Positions 8,281 through 17,174 of a stretch of 64,000 nt of DNA are shown one piece after another. Every line of letters starts with the position of its first letter. The first letter of the stretch is position 1. The position numbers were made by a program, and so were the translations under genes. Origin of the DNA: Xenophilus aerolatus (GTDB lineage Bacteria; Pseudomonadota; Gammaproteobacteria; Burkholderiales; Burkholderiaceae_C); contig QAIB01000004.1 of the NCBI GenBank assembly GCA_030418545.1, positions 310,001 to 374,000 of the forward strand, read 5' to 3'. The notes beneath the pieces are model-generated. The model saw nothing but the letters and a program-made list of their open reading frames with translations, did no database searches and had not been told where the DNA came from.

Positions 8281-8346
8281 GAAAGTGCAATCGGGCTGCA
8301 GCGCCCGCCTGGCGGACGCTTCGGCCAAAGTCGTCACATCCGTGAC
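8281..8346. repeat. Copy A of a 66-bp sequence shared with 17264-17329
   Basis: This stretch matches 17264-17329 over its whole 66 bases with no gaps and about three quarters identical bases by eye. Both copies begin GAAAGTGCAATCG and end with GTCAC-N4-GTGAC. On the minus strand both read as 22 uninterrupted codons with a shared pattern (VTxVTxLAxA...LxxDCTF). Each lies just 3' of a minus-strand gene. The middle of this copy also resembles the GCTATC-family repeat (CGGGCTGCAGCGCCCG). Confidence 0.5.
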
Positions 8347-8412
8347 CAATTGCAGGGTGCATTCCTGCGTGCTTCATCGCCTGCTTACAGCGGCAAGAGC
8401 GATGAGATCGCC

Positions 8413-9111
8413 TCAGGCCGCGGCCGCCTTGGGCCGGCGCACGGCCCGCACGCGGCCGCTGCCGCCACCGCCGCAATAGAAGAGGTCGGCGCCGTCGGAT
8501 TCGAGGCCGCTGACGCCCGCGCCGGCGGGCATCTGCAGGCGCTCGAGCACGCGGCCGTCGGTGGCGTCGACATGGCGCAGCTCGCTTTCCTCGCCCTCCC
8601 AGGTGCCGTGCCAAAGGGCGCCGTCGACCCAGGTGACCCCGGTGACGAAGCGGTTCGATTCGATGGTGCGCTGCACCTCGCCGCTGGCGGGGTCGATGCG
8701 GTGGATGCGGCGGCCCTGGTAGTCGCCCACCCAGAGGCTGCCCTCGGCCCAGGTGAGGCCCGAGTTGCAGCCCTCGGGGTTGGGCGTCGGGATGGACGCG
8801 AGCACGCGGCCGCTGGCGGGGTCGATCTTGTCGATGCGCGCACCGGCGATCTGCCAGAAGTGCCGGCCGTCGAAGGCGGTGCCGGCGTCGCAGCGCACGG
8901 CCAGCGAATCGGCGGCCTCGCCGCTGGCCGGGTCGAAGCCGACCAGGCGCGTGCCGGTGGCGGCCCACACGCGGCGGCCGTCGTGCGTCACGCCGTGGAT
9001 GGCGGTGGCATCGCCGAAGGGGCCGTATTCGCGCACCACCTCGGCGGGCTGAGCGGCGGGCGTGCCGGGCGGGTGCGGGAGGTACTCGGCGGTGGGAAGG
9101 GTCTGCGGCAT
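8413..9111 (-). CDS. Beta-propeller (Vgb/quinoprotein-like) repeat protein
   Basis: Protein of 232 residues made of five or six repeats with a common plan: (V)GFDPASGE, DKIDPASGRV, HRIDPASGEV, HVDATDGRV, each followed by a turn and a Trp-containing strand (VWAATG, SLWVGD, ALWHGT). This is the blade pattern of beta-propeller sensors such as the Vgb/streptogramin-lyase-like and glutamine-cyclotransferase-like families. There is no signal peptide, so it is probably cytoplasmic. It follows a winged-helix regulator gene on the same strand by 55 bases. The start at 9111 has a GGAG stretch about 9 bases upstream. Activity unknown. Confidence 0.7.
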   Translation of the reverse strand: MPQTLPTAEYLPHPPGTPAAQPAEVVREYGPFGDATAIHGVTHDGRRVWAATGTRLVGFDPASGEAADSLAVRCDAGTAFDGRHFWQIAGARIDKIDPASGRVLASIPTPNPEGCNSGLTWAEGSLWVGDYQGRRIHRIDPASGEVQRTIESNRFVTGVTWVDGALWHGTWEGEESELRHVDATDGRVLERLQMPAGAGVSGLESDGADLFYCGGGGSGRVRAVRRPKAAAA

Positions 9112-9166
9112 GGAAGAAGGCTCCAGAAGTTCGGCACGCGGACATCGCGTCGCCATGGACCGCAAT

Positions 9167-10399
9167 CTAGCCAGCCGGCAGCACGGCGGGGAGTAACAAG
9201 ATCGTCGTGAAAGCCGTGAGCGGCGGCGCCACCCAGCGCCGCGCGCGTGCGTTGCCGACCGCGCGCGCGCGGCCTTCGGCCTCCAGCTCGGCCAGGGCGC
9301 GCTGCACGGTGCGCTGGCTCGCGTCGAGCGCCAGCGCGAGCGCCGAGGTGGACCACGCGGCGCCATCGGCCAGCAGCGCCTGCAGCGCGGCCTGCTCGCC
9401 GTCGATGGGCGGCAGCAGCAGCACGCAGGGCGCGTCGCCGGCCGGGTGCAGCGCGAAGCCGCGCGGCGTGGCCTCGATGCGCGCCAGGCCGCGCAGCAAC
9501 GCGCGCAGGCGGCCCATCTCGACACGCAGGCGGGCGCGGTGCGTCTCGTCGGGGTCGCGGGTGCGGAACACCTCGAAGATGAGCGCTTCGCGCGACACGT
9601 CGTTCGGCCAGGCCTCGCCCAGCGCGCGCAAGAGGGCGAAGAGCACGGGCCGGCGCGCCAGCGCCAGCGCCCGCTCGCCCGCGTGCACGGCTCGGCGGCA
9701 GGCATCGACCACCAGCGCGCCCGAGGCCCGCAGCGCCTCGACCTCGTGCAGGCGCAGCGGCGCGTCATGACCGGCGCTGCGGCGGCGTGCGGCGGGACGG
9801 TGGAGCAAAGCCTGCGCATCGGCCACCTCGGCCGCGAGCGCGGGAATGGCGGCACGCTGCGCCGCGGCGTGAGCCTGCGCCAGCGCGGCGGCGGCTGCCC
9901 CGGTGCGCAGCGAGCGCAGCGCCAGTTCGGCGCGGCTCAGCGCCGCCAGCGCGGCCAGAGGCGGCGCGAGCGGCTGCGAGGGATCGATGGCGTCGAGCGC
10001 CACCTGCGCCTCGACGAGCCGGCCCAGCAGCAGGGCGCGCCGCGCGATCGTCAGCTGCGCCTGCACGGCGTTGCCGCGATCGCCGTGCGCCGCCAGCGTG
10101 GCCGCGGCGGCCGACAGCGTGCGCGGGCTGCCGCCCAGGTGACGCAGGGCCAGCGCAACCTCGGCCTCGGCCACCACGCAGCGCGCGCGGGCCACCGCCT
10201 CGTGCGCCCCGAAACGCCGCGCGGCCTGGCGCAGCAGCTCGCGCGCCCGCGGGTGTTCGCCCAGCTGCGCCATGGCGATGCCGCGCAGGGCCAGGGCGGG
10301 CGGGTCGTCGCGCAGCGCGATGCGGCCGAGGGCGCCCAGCGCGTCGCCCCGGGCGAGGTCGCGGGCCGAGGCGGCGAGGAGCGGGTCCATGGGCGACAT
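9167..10399 (-). CDS. Helix-turn-helix transcriptional regulator with TPR-like region
   Basis: Protein of about 410 residues. The N-terminal ~200 residues are Ala/Leu-rich helical pairs resembling tetratricopeptide repeats (ALALRGIAMAQLGEHPRARE). A winged-helix segment follows (PVLFALLRALGEAW ... ARLRVEMGRLRALL, with RGFAL as the likely wing), like OmpR-type effector domains. A second HTH occupies the C-terminus (SALALALDASQRTVQRALAELE). Starts at 10399 or 10390 are both possible ATG codons. It lies directly upstream of the beta-propeller gene and probably controls it; that is inference from position. Confidence 0.7.
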   Translation of the reverse strand: MSPMDPLLAASARDLARGDALGALGRIALRDDPPALALRGIAMAQLGEHPRARELLRQAARRFGAHEAVARARCVVAEAEVALALRHLGGSPRTLSAAAATLAAHGDRGNAVQAQLTIARRALLLGRLVEAQVALDAIDPSQPLAPPLAALAALSRAELALRSLRTGAAAAALAQAHAAAQRAAIPALAAEVADAQALLHRPAARRRSAGHDAPLRLHEVEALRASGALVVDACRRAVHAGERALALARRPVLFALLRALGEAWPNDVSREALIFEVFRTRDPDETHRARLRVEMGRLRALLRGLARIEATPRGFALHPAGDAPCVLLLPPIDGEQAALQALLADGAAWSTSALALALDASQRTVQRALAELEAEGRARAVGNARARRWVAPPLTAFTTILLLPAVLPAG

Positions 10400-10539
10400 G
10401 GCTACACGCCGGGCTGCGCCGCGCTCATGCCGGCCGCATGCGGCGTCGTCCTGCAGGGTGGATGCAAGGCGTCTGCTGTGCGGCGGGTGCTGCGCGCGCA
10501 AGGCTGGTGCCGTTGCCAACAAAGGAAAGGAGTCCAACC

Positions 10540-10719
10540 ATGGCCGATGACCTGAGCAATGCCGGCGCGCAGGACCGCAGCCGGATCAATGTGAACGAGC
10601 CGCACGAGGTGCGCTACTGGACGCAGCGCTTCGGCGTGACCGAGCAGGCGCTGCGCATGGCCGTGGAGCAGGTCGGCGTGTCGGTGGACGCCGTCGCCAG
10701 CCACCTCGGCAAGCGCTGA
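10540..10719 (+). CDS. DUF3606 domain protein
   Basis: Small protein of 59 residues. The core RINVNEPHEVRYWTQRFGV followed by a helix-turn-helix-like EQALRMAVEQVG matches the DUF3606 family found widely in Burkholderiales and rhizobia. A strong purine-rich ribosome-binding site (AAAGGAAAGGAG) precedes the ATG. It is divergent from the regulator gene, so the 140-base gap must hold promoters for both. No function is established. Confidence 0.85.
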   Translation: MADDLSNAGAQDRSRINVNEPHEVRYWTQRFGVTEQALRMAVEQVGVSVDAVASHLGKR

Positions 10720-10744
10720 GCCCCGGCGCTGCGGCGCGTGGTGG

Positions 10745-11290
10745 TCACACGGTGAGCGCGCCGCGAAAGCCGCGCGCCGCGTAGTACGACTGCACGCCGT
10801 TGTGGTACGTGAAGACCTGGCCGTAGCGCCGGTCGCAGAAGAGCGCGCCGCCGAGCTTGCGCATGGCCGGCGGCGTGGCGATCCAGCTCGAGGTCTTGAG
10901 GTCGAACTCGCCGAGCTGCTGCAGCTGGCGGTACTGCGCTTCGACGAGCAGCTCGATGCCGAGCTCGGCCGCCATCTCGAGGGCGCTGCTGGCCGGCGCG
11001 TGCTCCTTGCGCGACTCGCGCGCGGCGCGGTCGTAGCACAGGCTTCGGCGGCCGGCCGGGCTCTCGGCCGCGCAGTCGCAGAACACGAATCCCTCCGCCT
11101 CCGGATGGCGGCCGATCACGTCCGGCTCGCCGCCGCTGGCTTCCATCGCCTGCAGGGCTTTCAGCGCCTTCGGGTTGGATTCGATTCGGGCCTGGACCTC
11201 GGGCCAGGCGATGCCGGCGTGGCGTTGCGGATGCTTGTCGAAGCGGGCCTTCAAGGTGTGCAGCAGGGTGTCTCGTTCGTTGGAAGTCAT
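10745..11290 (-). CDS. DUF4256 domain protein
   Basis: Protein of 181 residues matching the DUF4256 family, with the characteristic blocks CDCAAESPAGRRSLCYD near the middle and ASSALEMAAELGIELL, then FDLKTSSWIATPP and FCDRRYGQVFTYHNG toward the C-terminus. The conserved Cys/Asp-rich block and the terminal His suggest a compact enzyme or binding protein, but no function is known to me. The ATG ends at base 11290. It stands alone between a DUF3606 gene and a membrane protein gene. Confidence 0.8.
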   Translation of the reverse strand: MTSNERDTLLHTLKARFDKHPQRHAGIAWPEVQARIESNPKALKALQAMEASGGEPDVIGRHPEAEGFVFCDCAAESPAGRRSLCYDRAARESRKEHAPASSALEMAAELGIELLVEAQYRQLQQLGEFDLKTSSWIATPPAMRKLGGALFCDRRYGQVFTYHNGVQSYYAARGFRGALTV

Positions 11291-11323
11291 GGGTCGTCGT
11301 GGCGGGAATGAAGCGGTAGTGAT

Positions 11324-11746
11324 TCAGGGACTGAGCGCGATCAGGCTCCACACGATCGCGACCAGCTGCGCGAGGTTGATGAGGATGGCCCACACGTGCA
11401 GCTTGCGAAAGCCGGGGATCGCGTCCATGAAGTCGCCCTGGATGCGCGAGCCCAGCGCGTCCATGCTGGGGATCACGCGACGGCGCAGCAGCAGCGCGAT
11501 CAGCGCCAGCGCGGCCGCGCCGCAGGCCACGCCGGGCCGCCCGGCAATGGCGTAGCTCAGCGCCGTGGCGCTGGCCGTGATGAACGCGGCGCGATAGTAG
11601 ACGTTGAAGAAGCCGCGCACGAAGCGCGCATCGAGCGGCGTGTCGTGTCGCAGGATGAGCAGCGGGATCGCGCCCATGATGAAGTAGGCGGTGGTGACGA
11701 GCAGCGCCACCGTGAAGAACAGCGCGGCAATGATGGCGGCGGACAT
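11324..11746 (-). CDS. Small integral membrane protein, unknown function
   Basis: Protein of 140 residues with four hydrophobic segments (roughly residues 2-30, 50-68, 69-87 and 118-138) and a conserved-looking loop with DTPLDARFVRGFFNVYYRAAF. I do not recognise the family. The ATG at 11746 is chosen; a GTG three codons upstream is the alternative. It lies 33 bases from the DUF4256 gene on the same strand, so the two may be co-transcribed. Confidence 0.65.
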   Translation of the reverse strand: MSAAIIAALFFTVALLVTTAYFIMGAIPLLILRHDTPLDARFVRGFFNVYYRAAFITASATALSYAIAGRPGVACGAAALALIALLLRRRVIPSMDALGSRIQGDFMDAIPGFRKLHVWAILINLAQLVAIVWSLIALSP

Positions 11747-11834
11747 GGACGGCACCCCCGGTTCGGCCCGCGGCGGCGGGGCCGACAGTCTATGCGGCGG
11801 CGACGCGGGCGGCCAGCCGGACGCCGGCCGCGAT

Positions 11835-14800
11835 TCAGCCGATCGTCATGAGGTGCGCATTGCCGCCGGCCGCGGCGGTGTTGACGCTGAGGCTGCGCTC
11901 CAGCAGCAGCCTGTCGAGCACGATGGCCGTGCCGCCGGGCGCCAAGCCCTGCACGCCCACGATGGCGCCGGGCCGCGCGGCCACTGCCTCGCCCACCGCG
12001 CGCAAGGCCTCGGGGCTGCCGTGGTGCAGCACGGCGTCGAAAGCCGCTGGGTCGCTGCCGCGCCAGTCGGGCGTGAAGGCGATCTGCTGCTGCACCTCGG
12101 CCGGCAGCGCGGCATGGAGCGTGCGGGCCTCGGGCGATTCGGGCCACAGCGCGCGTGAACCGACGGCCAGCACGGCCGCGAGCTGCGCGAGACGGTCGTC
12201 TTCGTTTTCGTCGTCCACCAGGCAGAGCACGGCATGGCGGCCGTCCAGCCGATAGACGTTGCGCTCGCCGGTCGGCCCGGGCAGCACCCGCTGCATGCCG
12301 GCAACCGAGGTGCCGGCGAAGCGCTCGCACAGCGCCCCGTCACCGCGCTGCTGTGCGCGGCACCAGGCCGCCAGCGCCTGCAGCGCCGGCCGTGGGCGTG
12401 GCGCGTCCTCGTCGTCCGCCGCGTCGCCCGGTGGCGGCAGCGGCGTGGCGAGGGGCCGCTGCGCGAGCAGTCGGTACAGGTACAGCGGCCCGCCGGCCTT
12501 GGGGCCGGTGCCCGACAGGCCTTCGCCGCCGAAGGGCTGCACCCCGACCACCGCGCCGACCATGTTGCGGTTGACGTAAAGGTTGCCCACCTGCGCCCGC
12601 GCAGCGACGCGCTCGATGGTCTCGTCGATGCGCGAATGCACGCCCATCGTGAGGCCGTAGCCGGTGGCGTTGATGCGGCCGAGCAGCGCGTCGAGTTCGC
12701 TGCGGGCAAAGCGCAGCACATGCAGCACGGGGCCGAAAACTTCCTTCTCGAGCCGCTCGATGCCGTCGATCTCGATGAGCGTGGGCGGCACGAAGGTGCC
12801 GTGGGCGGCATCGGCGCCCGCTTCGCGCGCCGCCTGGAACACGGGGAGGCCGGCCGCACGCATCGCGCCCATGTGCGCGAGCAAGGCCTGCTGCGCCTCG
12901 GCGTCGATGACCGGGCCGACGTCGGTCGCGAGCCGGTCGGGCGCACCCAGGGTGAGCTCGGCCATCGCGCCGCGCAGCATGGCCAGCAGGCGCTCGGCGA
13001 CGTCCTCCTGCACGCACAGCACGCGCAGCGCCGAGCAGCGCTGGCCCGCGCTGTCGAAGGCTGACACCACCACGTCGGACACCACCTGCTCGACCAGCGC
13101 GGAGGAGTCGACCACCATCGCGTTCTGGCCGCCTGTCTCGGCGATCAGCGGCACGGGCTGGCCATGGTCGCCGAGGCGGCCTGCGAGCGCGTGCTGCAGC
13201 AGCCGCGCGACCTGCGTCGAGCCGGTGAAGAGCACGCCCTGCACGCGCGCGTCGGCCACCAGCGCGGCGCCCACCGTCTCGCCCGGGCCGGGCAGCAGCT
13301 GCAGTGCGCCGGGAGGCACGCCCGCTGCATGCAGCAGGCGCACCGCCTCGGCCGCGACCAGCGGCGTCTGCTCGGCCGGCTTGGCCAGCACGGTGTTGCC
13401 CGCGGCGAGGGCCGCCGCGACCTGGCCGGTGAAGATGGCCAGCGGGAAGTTCCACGGGCTGATGCACACCACAGGGCCGAGCGGCCGGTGCGTGGCGTTG
13501 TCGAAGCCGGCGCGCAGCTGCGCCGCGTCGTAGCGCAGGAAGTCGACCGCCTCGCGCACCTCGGCCACGGCGTTGGCGAGCGTCTTGCCGGCTTCGCGCA
13601 CGAGCAGGTCCAGCAGGCGCGGCATGGCGGCCTCGAAGGCGTCGGCGGCGCGTTCGAGGATGGCGGCGCGCTCCGCGGGCGGCGCGGCGCGCCAGTCGGC
13701 GAAGGTGGAGTGCGCGGCGGCGACGGCGGGCGGTACGTGCTCGGCCGTGGCCTCCTCCACCTGGCCCACGACGTCGTCGTGTTCTGCGGGGTTGCGCACC
13801 GGGCGCGCCGCGTGCGCAGCGATGGGCACGGCGAGCAGGGGCGCCGCATGCGCGGATTGTGCGGCGCTCTCGCGCAGCGCGGCGGCCAACTCGGCCAGTA
13901 CGGGTTCGCTCGCGAGGTCCAGGCCCTGCGAATTGGCGCGGTCCGGGTAGAGCGCGCGCGGCAGCGGGATGCGCGGGTGCGGCAGGCCCAAGGCGCCCTC
14001 ATCGCGCGCCTGGGCCAGGGCGGCCTGCACCGGGTCGACGATCAGCGCGTCGATCGGCAGGCTGTGGTCGGCCACGCGGTTGACGAAGGAGGTGTTGGCG
14101 CCGTTCTCCAGCAGGCGCCGCACCAGGTAAGCGAGCAGCGTCTCATGCGTGCCCACCGGCGCATAGATGCGGCACGGGCGGTTGAGTCCCTGCGCCCCCA
14201 CGACCTGCTCGTAGAGCGGCTCGCCCATGCCGTGCAGGCACTGGAATTCGTAGCGGCCCTCGTGGAAGTCCGGGCCGGCGATCTGCACGATGGCCGCCAG
14301 CGTGTGGGCGTTGTGCGTGGCGAACTGCGGAAACACCGCATCGGGCGCCGCGAGCAGCTTGCGCGCGCAGGCGATGTAGGCCAGGTCGGTGTGCACCTTG
14401 CGCGTGTAGACCGGGTAGCCGGCCAGGCCGTCGACCTGGGCGCGCTTGATCTCGCTGTCCCAGTACGCGCCCTTGACCAGCCGCACCATGAGCCGGTGGC
14501 CGCTGCGGCGGCCCAGGTCGACGAGCCAGTCGATCACCTGCGGGCAGCGCTTCTGGTAGGCCTGGATGACGAAGCCGATGCCGTGCCAGCCGGCCAGCGC
14601 TGGCTCGTGGCACAGGCGCTCGAGCAGGTCGAGCGAGAGCTCCAGCCGGTCGGCCTCCTCGGCGTCGATGTTCAGGCCGATGTCGTGGCTGCGCGCGCGT
14701 TCGGCCAGCGCGCGCAGGCGCGGGTAGAGCGCGTCCATCACGCGCTCGCGCTGCGCCCGGCTGTAGCGCGGGTGCAGGGCCGAGAGCTTGATGGAGATGC

Positions 14801-15566
14801 CCGGCCCGCCGATCACGCCCGCCCCGGCCGAGGCGGCGCCGATGGCGTCGATGGCCGCCTCGTAGGCCGCGAGATAGTGCTGCGCATCGGCATCGGTGAG
14901 CGCCGCCTCGCCCAGCATGTCGTACGAATAGCGAAAGCCCCGCGCCTCCTGCCGCCGGGCGTTGGCGAGCGCCTCGCCGATGGTTTCGCCGGTGACGAAC
15001 TGCTCGCCCATGAGGCGCATGGCCATGTCCACGCCCTTGCGGATCAGCGGCTCGCCGCCGCGCGCCAGCACCCGGCCCAACGCACCCCCGAGCGCGCCTT
15101 CATGGTGCGTAGCGACCAGCTTGCCCGTGAGCATGAGGCCCCAGGTCGCGGCATTGACGAAGAGCGAGGGGCTGCGGCCCACGTGCGCCTGCCAGTCGCC
15201 GGGGCCCAGCTTGTCGCGGATGAGCGCGTCGCGCGTGGCGCGGTCGGGGATGCGCAGCAGCGCCTCCGCCAGGCACATCAGCGCCACGCCTTCCTGCGAC
15301 GACAGCGAGTACGCCTGCAGCAGTCCCTGAACCAGGCCGGCCTTGCCGACCTGCGGATGCGCGCGCAGACCCTCCGCGAGGCGCCGGGCGAGGGAGCGGG
15401 CGGCCTCGGCCTGCTCGGGCGCCAGGCGCGCTTCGGGCAGGAGCGCGGCGACCTGCTCGGGCTCGGGGCGGCGGCAGGCGGCGGAGATGGCGGCACGCAG
15501 CGGGCCTTGGGTCTGCAGCTGAAGGTCGAAGGGGGCGGCGTGCAGAGGAGCGGGGTCGGCGGTCAT
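11835..15566 (-). CDS. putA: Bifunctional proline dehydrogenase / L-glutamate gamma-semialdehyde dehydrogenase PutA
   Basis: Large enzyme of 1243 residues that oxidises proline to glutamate in two steps. The proline dehydrogenase barrel occupies roughly residues 170-500 (GGPGISIKLSALHPRY, GLNIDAEEADRLELS, VRLVKGAYWDSEI, FATHNAHTLAAI). The aldehyde dehydrogenase domain follows (ISPWNFPLAIF, LIAETGGQNAMV, catalytic Cys844 in GQRCSAL, EVFGPVLHVLR). A trailing C-terminal ALDH-like domain ends GGNAHLMTIG. The N-terminus lacks the ribbon-helix-helix DNA-binding segment present in E. coli PutA, so it should not repress its own gene. The divergent Lrp-type regulator is the likely controller. Start at 15566. 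Confidence 0.97.
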   Translation of the reverse strand: MTADPAPLHAAPFDLQLQTQGPLRAAISAACRRPEPEQVAALLPEARLAPEQAEAARSLARRLAEGLRAHPQVGKAGLVQGLLQAYSLSSQEGVALMCLAEALLRIPDRATRDALIRDKLGPGDWQAHVGRSPSLFVNAATWGLMLTGKLVATHHEGALGGALGRVLARGGEPLIRKGVDMAMRLMGEQFVTGETIGEALANARRQEARGFRYSYDMLGEAALTDADAQHYLAAYEAAIDAIGAASAGAGVIGGPGISIKLSALHPRYSRAQRERVMDALYPRLRALAERARSHDIGLNIDAEEADRLELSLDLLERLCHEPALAGWHGIGFVIQAYQKRCPQVIDWLVDLGRRSGHRLMVRLVKGAYWDSEIKRAQVDGLAGYPVYTRKVHTDLAYIACARKLLAAPDAVFPQFATHNAHTLAAIVQIAGPDFHEGRYEFQCLHGMGEPLYEQVVGAQGLNRPCRIYAPVGTHETLLAYLVRRLLENGANTSFVNRVADHSLPIDALIVDPVQAALAQARDEGALGLPHPRIPLPRALYPDRANSQGLDLASEPVLAELAAALRESAAQSAHAAPLLAVPIAAHAARPVRNPAEHDDVVGQVEEATAEHVPPAVAAAHSTFADWRAAPPAERAAILERAADAFEAAMPRLLDLLVREAGKTLANAVAEVREAVDFLRYDAAQLRAGFDNATHRPLGPVVCISPWNFPLAIFTGQVAAALAAGNTVLAKPAEQTPLVAAEAVRLLHAAGVPPGALQLLPGPGETVGAALVADARVQGVLFTGSTQVARLLQHALAGRLGDHGQPVPLIAETGGQNAMVVDSSALVEQVVSDVVVSAFDSAGQRCSALRVLCVQEDVAERLLAMLRGAMAELTLGAPDRLATDVGPVIDAEAQQALLAHMGAMRAAGLPVFQAAREAGADAAHGTFVPPTLIEIDGIERLEKEVFGPVLHVLRFARSELDALLGRINATGYGLTMGVHSRIDETIERVAARAQVGNLYVNRNMVGAVVGVQPFGGEGLSGTGPKAGGPLYLYRLLAQRPLATPLPPPGDAADDEDAPRPRPALQALAAWCRAQQRGDGALCERFAGTSVAGMQRVLPGPTGERNVYRLDGRHAVLCLVDDENEDDRLAQLAAVLAVGSRALWPESPEARTLHAALPAEVQQQIAFTPDWRGSDPAAFDAVLHHGSPEALRAVGEAVAARPGAIVGVQGLAPGGTAIVLDRLLLERSLSVNTAAAGGNAHLMTIG

Positions 15567-15666
15567 GGCGGCGAGGCGATCGGTGTGGATTGCTCGATGA
15601 TTCCGCATATCGCACCGAATTTCCGATCGAAAATCGGCCACTGCACCGAACGAATCATTATCAACA
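15567..15666. promoter_or_regulatory. putA-lrp divergent promoter region
   Basis: This 100-bp gap is AT-richer than its surroundings and separates divergently transcribed putA and an Lrp-family gene. It contains the dyad CCGAT-N5-ATCGG at 15623-15637 and AT-rich flanks. Lrp/AsnC proteins typically bind such imperfect dyads near their targets. I could not place -35/-10 elements with confidence. Confidence 0.5.
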
Positions 15667-16137
15667 ATGGCCGACCTCGACCGCCTCGATCTGCGCATCC
15701 TCGCTGCCCTGCAGGCCGACGGCCGGCTGCCGAACGTGAAGCTGGCCGAGGCGGTGGGACTGTCGCCTACAGCGGCACTGGCGCGGGTGCAGCGGCTCAC
15801 GCACGAGGGCTACATCCTCGGCTACGAGGCGCGGCTCAACCCCGCCAAACTGGGCGCGGGCATGCTGGTGTTCGTCGAGGTCTTGCTGGACCGCACCACG
15901 CCCAACGTGTTCGACCAGTTCAAGGCCGCGGTGCAGACGCGGCCCGAGATCCTGGAATGCCACATGGTGGCCGGCGGCTTCGACTACCTGCTCAAGACGC
16001 GCAGTGCCGACATGGACGATTACCGCCGCTTTGCCGGCACGGTGCTGTGGCAGCTGCCGGGCGTGCGCGAGACGCGCACCTACGCGGTGATGGAGGAGGT
16101 GAAGACCTCCTCGCGCCTGCATCTGCCCGGGGTGTGA
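15667..16137 (+). CDS. Lrp/AsnC family transcriptional regulator (probable putA activator)
   Basis: Protein of 156 residues. The N-terminal HTH (LDLRILAALQADGRLPNVKL, then LSPTAALARVQRL) is followed by a RAM ligand-binding domain (FVEVLLDRTTP ... ECHMVAGGFDYLLKTRS). It resembles PutR/BkdR-type regulators that sense proline or branched-chain amino acids and activate a divergent catabolic gene. Divergent placement next to a putA lacking a DNA-binding domain supports that role; ligand and direction of control are inferred. Confidence 0.88.
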   Translation: MADLDRLDLRILAALQADGRLPNVKLAEAVGLSPTAALARVQRLTHEGYILGYEARLNPAKLGAGMLVFVEVLLDRTTPNVFDQFKAAVQTRPEILECHMVAGGFDYLLKTRSADMDDYRRFAGTVLWQLPGVRETRTYAVMEEVKTSSRLHLPGV

Positions 16138-16151
16138 AGGCCGCCTGTTGC

Positions 16152-16514
16152 TCAGCGCAGCCCGAAGCGCGCCAGCCGGCGGCGCGGCGAATGGCTGCGC
16201 TGCCAAGCGCCGTAGGCCCACCACGCCACCGCGCCGAGGCCGATGACGGCCGACGAGGCCAGCGCCACCGGTGCCGGCCAGCGCCAGGCGGCACGGTCCT
16301 CCACACCGGCCTTGGGCGCCCTGGTGCGCGGCGCGGGGCTGGGCGGTTCGGTCACGGTGACAGACACCGGGTCGCTGGCCGGGAAGGACTCGGCGATGCC
16401 CTGGTCGAGGGTGTCGTCGTCGGGCTGCGGCACGCGGGCGCTGGTGACTTTCTCGGCCTGTTCAGGGCGCTCCGAAGTGGGAAAAACGAAGGCGTCGGGG
16501 GACCGCTCGGTCAT
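16152..16514 (-). CDS. Hypothetical single-pass membrane protein
   Basis: Protein of 120 residues. A polar N-terminal half carries the short motif LDQGIAESFPASDPVSVTV, seen in many small proteobacterial proteins of unknown role. One membrane span follows at about residues 82-103 (VALASSAVIGLGAVAWWAYG), then a basic tail. An AAGGAG ribosome-binding site lies 8 bases before the ATG. Tail-to-tail with the Lrp gene. No function can be assigned. Confidence 0.65.
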   Translation of the reverse strand: MTERSPDAFVFPTSERPEQAEKVTSARVPQPDDDTLDQGIAESFPASDPVSVTVTEPPSPAPRTRAPKAGVEDRAAWRWPAPVALASSAVIGLGAVAWWAYGAWQRSHSPRRRLARFGLR

Positions 16515-16725
16515 GGCGGGAACTCCTTTTCAATCCGATCGATGCTGTGGGTTGGGTCAGGCTGCACCCGCCGCTGTGCGAGGGCTGTGGGAGGAGCCTG
16601 GGATGCGGGTAGGAGCGGGCGCACGTGGGTGGTAGCGCTTGTTTCGCTGGACTGGTCGAGCAGTTTGGGCGCTGCGGTGAATCGGCCGGCACGACGGACT
16701 GGGGCGCTGGCGGCGGCCGCGGGCC

Positions 16726-17174
16726 TGCGTTCTCCGGCTCAGGCTCGCGCTGACCGGCTTGTTGTGGATGCTGTGTGCTCGCTGTCCATCGACGTGCTTG
16801 GGGCACTGCACGGCGCCGCGAATGGCGCCTGCGCCCGCAGGCCCACGACCACCGCCCTGAGGCGCTGTGCTGCACTTTCCTGCTCTTGCGCACCTCATCG
16901 CCGTTCGCGCTGAGCTTGTCGAAGCGCTGCGCAGGGTTTCGACAAGCTCAACCCGAACGGGTGGGGGCGGGGCAGGGCCAGAGAGGAACTGCGACCAACC
17001 CAAACGCGCCCGCCCCATGCCGGCCGATCGCGCGCCCGGTCCAGGCCGGTGGTGCCGGTGTGCGGGCGCAGGCGCCATTCGCGGCGCCGTGCAGTGCCCA
17101 AAGCACGTCGATTCCAGGCGAGCACCTCCGTCGTGCCGCACGACGGTCAGCGCGAGCCTGAGCCGGAGAACGCA
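16726..17174. repeat. 449-bp element with 114-bp inverted arms
   Basis: Arm 1 (16726-16839) and the reverse complement of arm 2 (17061-17174) have equal length. Both begin TGCGTTCTCCGGCTCAGG and end GCGCCTGCGCCCGCA. The outer ~30 and inner ~54 bases are nearly identical, while ~28 bases in the middle of each arm differ. The ~220-bp centre contains a REP-like palindrome. No transposase is present. It could be a non-autonomous mobile element or a two-copy head-to-head repeat. Confidence 0.7.
16901..16960. repeat. REP-like palindrome
   Basis: Perfect 13-bp arms TGAGCTTGTCGAA (16911-16923) and TTCGACAAGCTCA (16938-16950), extended by outer CCGTTCG and CGAACGG. Short palindromes with the core GAGCTTGTCGAA are common intergenic repeats in several proteobacterial genomes (from memory). 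It sits in the centre of the 449-bp element. Confidence 0.75.

Noticed and set aside
13164-16913. A very long plus-strand open frame opposite putA and over the Lrp gene
   Set aside because: Antisense to PutA, low-complexity composition and no domain; high-GC artefact.
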